A DNA stretch of 64,000 nt from Carya illinoinensis. Its lineage: Eukaryota > Streptophyta > Magnoliopsida > Fagales > Juglandaceae. The stretch is from contig NC_056762.1 of NCBI RefSeq assembly GCF_018687715.1, forward strand, positions 29,252,864 to 29,316,863, written 5' to 3'. Under the pieces are notes generated by a model that saw only the letters and a program-made list of their open reading frames with translations, was not told the origin of the DNA and made no database searches. Each line of letters starts with the position of its first letter. The first letter of the stretch is position 1. The position numbers and the translations under genes are program-made. Shown here one piece after another: positions 13,305-26,000 of the stretch.

Positions 13305-13520
13305 CTTAAAAGTTGATTTTGTTACATAAAATTAAATTATTTTATCTTATATTATTTTATATAATCATTATAATTTTTTCAAATTCTCACACAAAATATA
13401 ATAAATAATTCAACTTTTTTAAACATCAAAATAAAATTAATATTAAAAAATTATATTATAATAATATTTTATTCAACTTTTAATGAAACACATCATCTCA
13501 TCTTATCTGAAATGTATAAC
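13305..13520. mobile_element. Degenerate Tourist-like MITE copy
   Basis: The interior (TAATCATTATAATTTTTTC, then ATATTTTATTCAACTTTTAA) closely matches the interiors of the better preserved elements at 50788 and 59495. The ends are eroded, so the limits are approximate. Confidence 0.6.
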
Positions 13521-14229
13521 CTTAGAAATAATACTTTGATTTTGAGAACTATGATATCTATACAAATATTTGACAAAAGATAAGTCACACACTACTACTC
13601 CAAATTCTGATGCAACAAAAAGTTAATTAATTAAGAAATTTGATTTGGGAAAGAAAACACATCAATCAATGTGTTTGGGAAACTATTTATGTATATGAAA
13701 TAATTTTGTTTGATATTTGAGTCTCTTATAAATCAGAATATTTCTTTTGAAGTGAATATTGCAGGCATCAGGCATGTGCATATAAGTAATTTCATCCATT
13801 CATCTTGTTCTCGTTTTAAAACACACAGACGAAGATTATGAGCATCTTTTATTGGTGCTAGTTAGTTGCATTCCCAATCCTTGACGGCACGTACTGAGAA
13901 AAGTCAACTGTGTCAGCAACCAAGCTGAATCTTTCTTCTTCTTCTTCTTCTTTTTTTTTTTTTTCCTTTTTCTTTTTTTTTAAGAGATCATCCCACGAAA
14001 TATATTTTATATATTTTAATATTATATTTTTTATTTTTACTATTTATTTTATTTTATTCTTGTTAAATTAATTGAATTGTTCTACTTATCATCTATTTAC
14101 TATATATTTATTCTAGGAAAAATGAAAAAAAATTAAAATATGTGTAATATGTGGAGATGATAAGTAAAATTATTATTTTGTTCCCCCTCTCTAGAATACT
14201 TTATCTTCACCTACTCTCTCTCAGTCTTA

Positions 14230-14428
14230 GAGTTGCCATTTGATTGTGATTTAAAATGATATGAGTTAAAATGAAAGTTAAAACTTAAATAAAATATTAT
14301 TAGAATATTATTTTTTATTATTATTGTTTTAAGATTTGAAAAAATTGAATTGTTTATTATATTTTATTTAAAAATTTGTAATAATGAGATTAAATAAGAT
14401 GAATCACTTTCACTATCCAAACGAGGCC
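14230..14428. mobile_element. Tourist-like MITE, inverted orientation
   Basis: The interior is the reverse complement of the family at 50788 and 59495. The right end is CCAAACGAGGCC followed by TAA, matching the family terminus and its three-base target. The left end is degenerate (GAGTTGCCATTTG). Confidence 0.65.
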
Positions 14429-14990
14429 TAAGTCCAAAAGCTTACTGGTTACACATTCCATTTTATTTTATCTAATATTAATGCTCGATACAGTTTTAAT
14501 GCGTGTAAATTTCAAGCATTTCTTATTATTTAAAAATAAATTATAAATTTACCTAATTTCTAAAATAATTATAAAAAATTTGTACATTTTAAAACTGTAT
14601 AGATCATTCTGCATTAGCACAGAAACCACTCTTTTAACCCAAAAGAAAGTCAATATTTTATTGTGCTAAAACTACTCATGTATGATAAAATTCTGTCATG
14701 CTTCCATACCAAATATATATATTTGGTTTTTTTTTTTTCTCTAATATATATCAAATGAACCAAACGAATGAGTTGATGATCAGCTGCTGATCAAAATATT
14801 CTCTGCTAATGTTTCAAGAAAAATATTGTTGGAGATTGGGTTGCATGGACTCTATGCTATTGGAACCATCAAATCTGTGTCTTTACTTTAATGCCGGCAT
14901 GCCTAGTTACAATTAAGGATAAAAACAAAACAAAAAGCACTTGCAAAACATGTCAAACTTTGTATCACTCACTCACTCGATCGGCCACGC

Positions 14991-15110
14991 ATATATATAT
15001 ATATATATATATATATAAGAGCATGCATGCATGCAGCACTTGATGATGCATGCGGATAGATCATGCAGAGCCAAAAAAAATACATGTAAAAACAAATGTG
15101 TATGCATGAG
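14991..15110. repeat. (AT)n tract followed by a cluster of CATGCA motifs
   Basis: An AT dinucleotide tract (about 14991-15017) is followed within 90 bases by several CATGCA/TGCATG motifs (15022-15035 overlapping, about 15048, 15062 and 15102). In plants this RY motif is bound by B3-domain factors. No gene lies next to it here, so a regulatory role is uncertain. Confidence 0.5.
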
Positions 15111-15595
15111 GAGTCGAGCCAAATAAGGTTGTGCCGTCCCAGGTAGACCTCAGTACTGTATCTGACCCACAGTTTATTAATAAAAAGAAATTATTTAGAG
15201 CGTCAGCCACTTATTATTAATTATATTAAAAACTTATAAAAAGTAGCTGTGGATGCTTTGGCCCTCATGAATTAGACTTATCTGCCAAATCTTCATGAAT
15301 CAGACTCATGAGTACATGCCAATTAGAAGACATTTTGATATTCTTTGGCCCTCCTCTAAACCTTTAATTAAAGTTTGATTAATTTGTGGTGGCTGAGATA
15401 TGGGTTTTGAACTTCCCAACCTTACAAATACTTTTATTTTTTTCTTGTGGTGAGAGTATATATATATATATATAGATAGCATGATCTCTAACCTGATCCT
15501 AGCTAATCCTTGTGGATACTAGTGGGGTAATAGGGTTTCAAGAATGAATATTGGGTTCTAGCTAGATGGACAATAATGGAGGAGTGGATTAATTA

Positions 15596-15598
<3 letters not shown>

Positions 15599-15628
<30 letters not shown>
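15599..15628. repeat. (AT)n microsatellite
   Basis: About 15 AT units lie in intergenic DNA, followed by a short GA run. Confidence 0.85.
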
Positions 15629-15632
<4 letters not shown>

Positions 15633-18600
15633 AGAGAGAGTGCATAGGAGCTACTCAAGCATGTTGCATATTATATATAATTAAATTAATTAATTGATTA
15701 CAAGAAAAACACTTATTTCTCACCAGTTATTTATTACAAATATGACTATTTCCTGCCAATATATATGAATCTATTTCGTCACAAAAGTTATTCTCATTAT
15801 AAATAACTCATTATATGTACTCATTTTTCTCATAGCATGCTCCCTAGAAATCACAAAATTTGTCACTTTTTCAGTCTTCATTAACATGTTATTGAGAGTT
15901 TTTAATTAAGTGTCAAATATATGTTTCCTATGTATGTAATTGATCATAAAACCTATCAAGACGTTGATTCTCATCTATACATGAAGATATTAATTAATTA
16001 AGGTGGGAAAAAATCTCACCAATTTAATTTACAATAATGGTTAAAACTAATTAAGGAAATAGTAAAGTAAGTAAAGTTTATAAGTAAAAATTCTAAAGCA
16101 TCTTATTCCATTTCAAGCTTTTCATGACAGTTGTTGCCGATAAGTACATTTTCCAATCATTGATTACATCAAATTAATATGAAGATAATAGAAGGACGGT
16201 GTGGGAGCCCAACAACAATAACATCATTATATAATTAAGCTGATGTGAATCGGTGTAATGCGTTAGTTAATTAGATTATATAAAATCATATTAATTTTTG
16301 GATATATTTTCGTGATATCTTTTTATAAATGTAATGCTACTTCTCCTAATCTCTTCTAATGATTGTCCTATTCATATAATTTATTTGTTTATTCTATGAC
16401 AACCCAAAGATTGAAAATAAATAAAATAAAGAAAAAGTATCAAAGATTAGGGTTCTTAGTTAATTTACATTCAAATTGACGTGACGGGTAACATATAATT
16501 TTCAATACTATATATTATATGACAATATTTAACTTTGTAAGATATTTAAGTTTTAAATTAATTCATCAAACTTGTATTTACATATTTATATATATATGTC
16601 TTTCACTACAAATAAATAATGTGTTTTAGCGGCTAAAACTATTTGCAGCAACAATTATTTGGTCACAATAAGTCTTGTTAAAAAAAATATAAAAATTCAA
16701 ATATAAAAGGATAGACGAAATTCAAAATTTAAGTCTTCATCTTTTTATATTTTTAAACTCTATTTTGTTTTAAATATATATTTTTAAATTTTTTTAATAA
16801 GTCACATCATATCACACGATTGCCACATTTATAAAGAGACAAAATAAATAATATAAATTAGAGACATTATAACATTATAATTCTCTTTAAATACAAAAAT
16901 TCAGACATATAGACAATTTTTCGTTAGCCGCCTCTATCGGTGACAACGACATGTAATATTGATTATTTTTCTTTTTCTTTTTTTTAATTTCCTATTATTT
17001 TGAATTAAATACTTTATGATGCATCTAATGGTCAAAGTCTCTTCATCAAAATTGGAGTAAAGTCACGTGGTTTTCATTGGTTTGTGGTCAGATAATGAGA
17101 TTGATTGATTGATTTTATATTCTTCAATCCAAAAATATGATCATATTAAAGTATTTTTTGAAAAAATTTCTCTTAAATTTATTTTTTCAAATATGATATT
17201 GTAATATTGCTTAACAAATATTCTTTTACTTCTATACTAAAAATATATAATTGTTGATATTATTTTCAATATTATTTGCAATAAATAATGAAATTTGAAA
17301 TAATTAAAGTATAATTTTTTAAATCTCTTATCAATATTCAATAAACCAATTTTGTACATACAGCACATAATAAAACTTGAATTTTGTTGGGAAAAACAAA
17401 AATAAAAAATATAGTAATAAAAGGTTTCGCTAATTCATTTATGCAGAGAGATAAATAAAAAATAAAAAATAAAAATTGAAGATCGACAAGATGGCATCGT
17501 TTCTAAAGTTCCCCCACCCACAAAGAGTGGACCCCACGTATCAGGACTTTGTCACGGTGTTGACCAACTGATTAATCGGGACCTACACTCTAGGAAAAAT
17601 GATAGAATTATAATTCTTTTACATTCTATTTATTATTATTTATTATTTAATTTTTTATTTTATTTAATAATTAAGAAAGTAATTATTAATAAAATTATAT
17701 ATTTTTTAATTTTTTTAATAATTAAGTATGTTAACAAAATAATAAAAAAATAATTTTTTTTTTAATTTTTTATAAACAGTAAATGGATAATATAAGATAG
17801 TAAGTCTATCACTATTTTTTTTTTCTCCGTTCAGGAAATGTTTCTTATTTTTATAATTTAATTTGATTAAAATATATTTTTTTTTCAGTTTAATTTGGTT
17901 TATTAAAATAATATCTTAACCTTCTAAACAAAAGAATGGGTTTTTTTCAATTAAATTTGCACTGAAATATAAAAATAATACAAGAGGTGAACGTGGGGAT
18001 CATGATAAAAAAATCTCATTATAGAAATTGGAATGCATAAAATAAATACAAATAAATGGATAATAAGACCAATAAATAAAACCCGAACTCTTATTCCTTG
18101 GTCAAACTAAGTAAAGTATAGCTACAATAGTAATATTAAAATTCGAATAGTATTAATGTAGGTATTAATATTAATTTATTTATATTTAAAATTTAAAATA
18201 ATATTATTTTAAATAAAATTTATTTTTTGATCAATCACATTAAATTAATACATATATTAATGTACAGTTATATTTATAATTTTTTTTTTTTTGTCAAATG
18301 AGATTGAGATTCTCATCTATACAGAAAGCACGTCAATCGTAAGTTTCAGATCATTCGGTAATGAAGATTTTCAGATCCTTACTCCCCAGCTCTTCGGTTA
18401 AGAAAACATATCCGGATGGCTAAAGTAGAATAAATTGGTTTGTTGGTGGCACATTGGAGGTGTCGGTGAAATTGAGATAAAAAAGATACGAAGTGAGGAT
18501 TCTAGATGCGCCATGCGTGTGGTGGTCGAAGGTACATGCTGGCGCACGACATTAGTGCCGCATGAGAGCCACTCGACAATCGTTGGTTGATTGCTCTTCC

Positions 18601-21112
18601 ATCTAGTTTAATTTGAAGATTAGTGACTAGAGAGCATAGCGGTAGGGCGCTCAGACGCGTGTGGCAATCTTATGGCCAAAAGTCAATATATCAAATATTT
18701 CTCCAATCTAATAGAGAAAAAGGAAAAAGTAGAGAAACTAACCTGAAATGCTACTTGGTAGTGCCTGAGGAGGAGGAATAATAATAAAAAATAACAAAAA
18801 ATTAATAATAATATATTAAATAATAATAATATATATAATAGTAATAGAGACTCGACTACCCAAACACAGCCTTAAATATCCACCCACTAGAAGATTTTTA
18901 GAAATGAATCTTACCTCACCTACGATAGTTTGAAAGGGAATGTGAAAACAAAAAGGCCACTTCCCTCTCCACAATATTTTAGGGCCCATCATTTTAAACT
19001 CTTTAATCTCGAAGGGTATAATTATTTGAAAGACTTTAGTAACCTCTTATTTGATATAGATCAGGTCATGTAATCTCAACAACTAGACGTGATCTGTAAG
19101 ATGATCAAATATTATCAGACTTGTAATAATTCCGCTTCGCTTAAATTAATTCATATTATAAAGTAAAAAACTAATGCCACATCATATACTAAATTATAAA
19201 GCATTTTTTGTATAAAATAAAAATATAAGGTATTATATCTAATCAATTAATTTATAAACTTTACTTTTATAAAATATTTATATAAACCTAATATTTTTGT
19301 TCTCCGAATTAATCAATCATAATAAATAATTGGAGTATTCGCCCTAGTAAAACCCATTTAACATAAATTTTTTTTTAAAAAAAAAAAAAAAGAACATGTG
19401 ATCTTTGAGATTATCCCACGTGGGACTTTGTCTTAGTACGATCAAAATATTATGATTTTTTCCTCTTTTTAATTATTTTTCATAATGGAGTAAAATGTAT
19501 GAGTGATCTTAAAAACAATTTATTTAATATGTTGATACATAAATCTGGACTTATGTAGTCTTATAATAATAATAATATAATTTTAGAGTCTAGAGACGAC
19601 AGAATGTGGGTGTTCACACGAGTCGCGTGACATTACATGCTCCGTGTCGTTTAGTTCCAAGAATTCGTTCATCTAACAAACTCTTTGACTTACACGAGGC
19701 ACAAAGAAAGAGACCGGGAGCGTTTCCCGCCTTCACATGCAAAATTCTGACCCCTCTCTCTCTCTCTCTCTCCCTTACTTTTTAATATCCCAATAATAAA
19801 ATCTATAATTTTAATTTGTTTTAAAGAATTAAAATGAATACTTAAATCAATCTCTACAGAAAATATTCAATTATATTTTTCGAATAAATATTCTGGATTT
19901 TTTAATTTGTTTTATTGATATAAATCAAATTCAGAAAATTTAACATTATTTCTTGAAAAATAAAGATGACTGCAAAAGGAAAAGGGCAATTGGAGAAATA
20001 AATATAATTTTATTATAAAGTTTAAATTAAAGAAAGAGGAGTTTGAAAATTTGGGGTTTTAAAGTATTTAATAATCTTTTTGTTTTTTTTATTATTATTT
20101 TAAAGTTCAGATTACGACAAAAGCAAAAGGGAGAATTGGAGGCCTTTGACTAATCAGATACGGTCAGGCAGAGTCCACAGAGATACAAATTTCTCTCTCT
20201 TGCTCGGGAGACAAATCCTGGCCGTGTAATGATTATGTAAAAGGCTGATCGTGCGGTTCTTGTCTTGATTACGTGGGATGAAAGATGCCCGACCAGGATC
20301 CTTGATGTGGATGTCTGAATGCTTTTTGGGTGGTTCGGGCCTGTCAAAGTCAAACCTCTTTTCTTTGGTCTTGGGATTCATGGCCCATTATTGGTCTTCA
20401 TTAATACCAAAATGCCCCCATCATCTTTTATTTTTTACATACTTTCTGTTTTTCTTTTCTTCTTAATTTTGAGAAAATAGGTTAATTTTTATTATAGGTC
20501 AAACTCTAAGACAACATTAGTAACTAATTTTAATAACTAGTGAGGAGGTTTTATCACACCATTTAAATGCATTTTATTTGAAAATAATCTTATCTTGGTT
20601 GAATATTTATATAAATTTCAAGAAATTAGATATATTATTAGTTATGATCATGAATATCGAGATTTTAAAATTGATTTTGTCATTCGTCTAGTTGTGAATG
20701 TGTATACATCCAACTTATAAGATACGAAATTGTGTCAATAAATCATATCAATAATTTCGATCAATTCAACTCATTTATATTAATAATGTAAAAATGAGTT
20801 GAGAGTTATAAGGATGCTAAAATATCATGCATTTATTGAAATGGGTTGATGCTAGTTAAGTTATATCTCAATAGCTCAACCCTAGCCTATGATTATGAAT
20901 TATCAACCCTATTTAAATGTTGTTTCAAGGCATAGTTTAATGTAATTAAGGCATGAGTTATGATTATTTTAAATCGAAGCCACGTCTTAACATTTTTGTC
21001 AATGTTTAAATGAAGATATTTTATCTTTTCATTTGCATTTTAATCTCTCTAATTTGTCTAAAAGTGTTCTTTAATTAATTTTCTCTCTTAATGTGAAAAT
21101 TAATCAACCATA

Positions 21113-21113
<1 letters not shown>

Positions 21114-21158
<45 letters not shown>

Positions 21159-21219
21159 ATATAGAAGGGCACATTTATGGATGGCACCATGATCATATGA
21201 GAGAGAGAGAGAGAGAGAG
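21114..21219. repeat. Inverted CT/GA microsatellite pair
   Basis: A (CT)n tract at 21114-21156 is followed 43 bases later by a (GA)n tract at 21199-21219. The two arms are complementary and could form a hairpin in single-stranded DNA or RNA. Confidence 0.85.
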
Positions 21220-22886
21220 TAAAGGATATATATAAAAAGAAAAGAAAAGAAAGATAGTCTTTTCTAATCAAAATGGGATGAAAATATCCATTAAAAGGTT
21301 TGAATTTGGAAATGAGTTTCAAAAGAAGGAGCTGGGATCTAAAATTCTAACAAAAGCAAAGCACATATAACTTGTTCTTAGACTTATTTTCACTTTTTAT
21401 TTTAGCCTCTCTCTCTATCTCTTGATATTTTGATCTCTTCTTCTTCTTCAATAGTATTGTCTTTTTTTATAACCAATTCAACTATTGGAATGATTGGTAA
21501 CACAATAACATGCCCACTAGATTTTGTTAAAGGAAGAGTATGTATCAAATTCAATCATTCTAATTTGTGAATTCCTTGCAAATTCGGTTTATAATTGCAC
21601 GGGATGATTATTGATATATCAAACACATTATTGATATAAAAGCCTACTATATCAACTTTGGCATAAAAATTATTCTGTATTTTGAATTTTCTTCAATCCT
21701 TTACTAAATGTCGTGTTTATACACGTATTGAATTGTAAGCAGCAGAACTCTTATTCAAATTTAAGTTTAAAAAAAAAAAAAAATCTAAAAGAATGAGAAT
21801 GTTAGACCAAAAGATCATGACTTTAGCATGCTCTAGAATGTAAGATTTCCACTACAAAGCTAGACTTATTGCAAGAATAAACCATCATTCACATTAATTA
21901 CAGTCAAAGAGACTGAATTACAGTCAAGATCTACCATAAAATCCATTTTATATATCTATACTTTTTTTTACCCTCCAAACTTTATAATTTGGATATGGAC
22001 TTTGTAAAATAAAAAAACTATATATCTAAACCTATGTTTTCATTTATTTGTGGATACAGATAACGTGACCATTTATAAATGGATACCATCATTCCTCCTT
22101 ATTAATTAATTAATCAATCAATTATAGTTAGTGAGACTAATAAAGGGAGTTTCCAGGTGGGTTGGTTTAAATACTTGGAATGTATTACCAATTTTACATT
22201 CAATGCATCTGTTACACTTTTTTTTTTTTAAAATCCCCATATGACCAATTTATTAAATAATTTACCATATTAGTGATACATGAATAAACTTTCATTTTCA
22301 AAAACTCACACAACACATTTCATAATACATGTTGTAACAACGTATATTTATAAATTTATGTTAATTTATAAATTTATCTCCATGAAATTTCGAATACCTC
22401 TCAAATAAATATGAACTACACACTTCGCGACATAAAAAGAATTTGATTTGCATAAAAAATTAATTATTTTATAAATCAAAGAATAGTATTATTTTACATA
22501 ATATATAATAGAAGCAGATAATGTAAAAGATAATAATATAATTTATAATTGGAAAGACGAAATTAACCTTAATCAAACGCTCCCCAATAGACCCAACATA
22601 ACGATCCACCTGGCATCCGAGGTGTCACCGTGTATTTTGGATTGGACAAGGCCAGGTGTAACCGTCGACCAAGAGCCAACAGCTAGCATGCTAGCACCTA
22701 ACAGAAAAAATTAATAAAATAAAACGAAAGCAACAAAACAAAAAATCAAAATTTAAATATTTACTAGAGAGAAAAGTAAACACTCGCACACTTTCTCTCT
22801 CTAAAAAATAAAAAAAGGAGGTGAGACAGTCAGTCTTCTCAAATATATTATAATAAGCAAACACTATATATATCGAATACATTATG

Positions 22887-22907
22887 TATATATATATAAC
22901 ACTTCCC

Positions 22908-22940
<33 letters not shown>

Positions 22941-22980
22941 CCTTTCTCCCTCCCTCTCTCTCTCTCCATTTTTTTTTGGG
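22887..22980 (+). promoter_or_regulatory. TATA-like element and pyrimidine-rich leader of the PP2C gene
   Basis: A TATATATATAAC stretch (about 22887-22898) is followed by a CT-rich tract (22906-22972), then a T-run and G-run, about 95 bases before the PP2C start codon. A TATA box followed by a CT-rich leader is a common plant promoter layout. The transcription start site is inferred, not known. Confidence 0.5.
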
Positions 22981-23067
22981 GGGGGTGGTTTAGCTTTGGA
23001 GTTCGCCGGAAAATATTATAGAGCTGGGGTTTTCTCGGGAGCGAAACGGTGGAGTTCGTCAAATGTG

Positions 23068-26000
23068 ATGGGAAATGGAGTGTCGAGCCTGCTGTCTTGC
23101 TTCAGACCGGAGAACCGGACGAGCAACCAGCCCGACCAAAACCAACAGGACCTGGTTTTCGCGCCCTCTGAGCCCTTAGATGAAACCCTAGGCCACTCCT
23201 TCTGCTACGTTCGATCTTCCGCCCGCTTTGTCTCTCCCACTCAGTCCGATCGTTTCCTCTCCCCCACTAGCTCCCTTCGCTTTTCTCCCTCTCACGAACC
23301 CTCCGGGTCGAGGGTCAGACCTGGTTTCCCGGAGACCGGGTTCAAGACCATTTCCGGAGCTTCGGTCAGCGCCAATAGCTCCACTCCAAGAACTGTCCTT
23401 CAGCTCGACAATATTTACGACGATGCCACTGACACTGTTCTTGGCACTACTGGTGCTGCTGGTGGTGGCGTGAGGGGGAGTATTGTGAATGGTTTTGAGA
23501 GCACGTCGCTGTTTAGCGCGCTCCCTCTCCAGCCCGTGCCACGTGGCGGGGGTGGCGGAGATCCCTCGGGCCCGATGGAGCGGGGCGGTTTCTTCCTCTC
23601 GGGTCCAATCGAGCGCGGCGCGCTGTCAGGTCCACTCGATACCATCGCCGCCGCGAGCTCAGAAACCGGTGGTGCGGTCCCCTTCTCGGCTCCGCTCGGT
23701 GGTGCATACGTTAAAAGGAGGAAGAGGAAGGGCATTTCGGGGATTCGGAAGGCGTTCTACCGGAATTTTTCGGAGAAAAAGAGGCCGTGGGTGGTCCCGG
23801 TGCTCAACATCGTGGGACGCAAGGAAGGTTCAACGGATGGGGACGATTTGGCGGAGGTGAGGAACGAGAGCGAGAACGTACAGTGGGCACTCGGTAAAGC
23901 TGGCGAGGATCGTGTACACGTCGTCGTTTCGGAGGAGCAGGGGTGGTTGTTCGTTGGAATTTATGACGGATTTAACGGCCCAGATGCGCCCGAGTTCTTA
24001 ATGGGTAATCTCTATCGCGCCGTGTACAATGAGCTCCAGGGCTTGTTTTGGGAAATTGAGGAAGAAGCAGAGGAAGCCAGTAATAATAATAATAATAATA
24101 ATAATAATAGTAATAATAATAATAATAGTAGTAGTAGCAGTAATATTAATGATGGTGGTAATTATGAGAACTCATTAAATGTAGCTTTAGCAAGTAACCC
24201 ATCTATGGAAAACTCCGGGAGAGAGGTTAAAAGTGAAATTGGTGGAAATGGGAATGATTTGAATTTGGAATCGGACTCAATTCCTGTTGATAGAGTGTCG
24301 GCCAAGAGAGTGACATTTCAATTGGAGGGAACGGAAATTCGAAGGCGGAGGCTTTGGGAATTTCTCGCTGAGGATGACCCAGAAGATGGGCTCGATCTTT
24401 CAGGATCGGAAAGGTTTGCGTTTTCTGTGGATGATGCTCTTAGTGTGAACAATGCAGGTTCGGCGGTCAGTAGACGGTGGCTTTTGCTGTCAAAATTGAA
24501 GCAGGGTTTATCGAAGCACAAAGAGGGTCATGGCAGGAGGCTGTTCCCATGGAGGTTTGGGTTGGAGGAGAAAGAGAAGGTTGAGGTTGAGCATAGAACT
24601 GAGGAGAGGTCTTTGCGAAGTGGGAGGAAGAAGAAGGAGGGGCCGGTGAATCATGATTTGGTTTTGCGGGCATTGTCTCAGGCTCTCGAAGTTACAGAGC
24701 TCGCTTATTTGGACTTGACGGACAAGGTTCTTGATACGAATCCGGAGCTTGCATTGATGGGTTCGTGTTTATTGGTGGTGTTAATGAGGGATGAGGATGT
24801 GTACGTGATGAATATAGGTGATAGTAGGGCTATTGTTGCGCAGTATGAGCCGCAGGAGGTTGGTTCAAGTACAGCCGAACCGAGGGAGCCAGAGGACAAT
24901 GGGTCAAGCATGCAGGGAATAACTGAGGAATCCTCAGCTATGGGTGAAAGGGAATTTAAAGCGGCATGCGAGGCTCCTGCTCAAGCAATGAGATTGGTGG
25001 CTTTGCAGCTCTCCACTGATCACAGCACGAGCATTGAAGATGTAAGTTTTGAATTTTGTAAAAATCTCAAGTTTGTTACTTGTTCCTTATTTCATTTGCT
25101 GGAAATTTTGGGTTCTTCGTTTTTGGCTGTTGACGCTGAGATTTGAATAGTCACTGCTGAAACTTGTTGAAGGACGTATTGTCTGATTTGCATGTGTAGG
25201 ATGGAATCACGTGGCTGCAAACTTGGTCTGTTTTCAAAATTGGTGTTCATTTGGTGTCCCTCTGACCTTTGTAGACTTGGATGTTTATGGACTCTTGTTT
25301 TGCCTTGAACAGTAGTTGGTACTTGGAAAAAATCAGATATCTCTTATTTAAAAAACCTCAGATATTGAGTTTCATTCTTTAAGTCGAACTTGTAGCTGAA
25401 ATCAGTTAAATAATAGATCTACTCATGGAAATTTGGCATAAAAAGATATTTAAGACCTTTCATCTAGGCACAGGTCACATGCATTTGTCCCATTAGTTAT
25501 TGAGACTGTGACAATGGGACCACTATCCATTTCCAATTAGCAATTCTTGATTTTTCTGGTGTTTCAAACTTGTGATATCCTCTGGTTATTAATGGTTTAC
25601 TGAGCAGGACAGATAGTATATAGTAGATCAATCTCCCTGCTGTTTAATTAAGGAGGTTAGAAAGGAAATAAATCTTGGACCCTATATTTGCCGCCATTTC
25701 AGATCTTTGGAAATGTTAATTTCATAATTGAAATGGAACGAACTCGGTATACTCACTGTGTACTCGGGTTTTGCCTATTTACGTGGATCAATAAAATCTC
25801 TTTTACCTATCAAAAAAAAAAAAAAAAAAAAGAAGTGGAAAGAACTCCCCAAATGTTCCTTGAAGGTGCCTTTCCTACGAAGGAACTCTGCATCAGTACT
25901 AAAGTTGCCCAAGATATGATTATGTAGCCAGTACTATCAGCTTTCAGTCTTATGGTCAAACAATTATTTGTGGCCAGCTTATGAAAAATGTTGAATTCAG

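Larger units (their letters stand above)
8967..22880. other. Gene-poor AT-rich intergenic stretch
   Basis: This 13.9-kb spacer lies between the SAYSvFN gene and the PP2C gene. No convincing exon was found on either strand; all open frames are short and lack recognisable domains. It contains one 5'-truncated retroposon, homopolymer and dinucleotide repeats, at least two degenerate Tourist-like MITEs, a cluster of CATGCA motifs, and long AT-rich tracts (for example 13000-14600 and 16500-18300). A slightly GC-richer stretch at 18300-18750 has no open frame I can interpret. Confidence 0.6.

Noticed and set aside
15029..15055. Partial similarity to the microRNA miR172 (CTTGATGATGC)
   Set aside because: Only about 11 bases match, the rest differs, and no stable precursor stem with a complementary arm was seen. 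It overlaps the CATGCA cluster.
16621..16960. Possible terminal-inverted-repeat element (TTTTAGCGGCTAAAAC ... GTTAGCCGCC)
   Set aside because: The ends match only weakly in inverted orientation and no target duplication was found.
23228..23860. Alternative frames over the first PP2C exon
   Set aside because: They are GC-rich shadows of the true frame, which carries all family motifs and joins the downstream exons.
25042..25146. Extension of the PP2C first exon to the stop at 25146
   Set aside because: A good GTAAGT donor at 25042 and conserved downstream exons show this is intron; the frame simply runs on.
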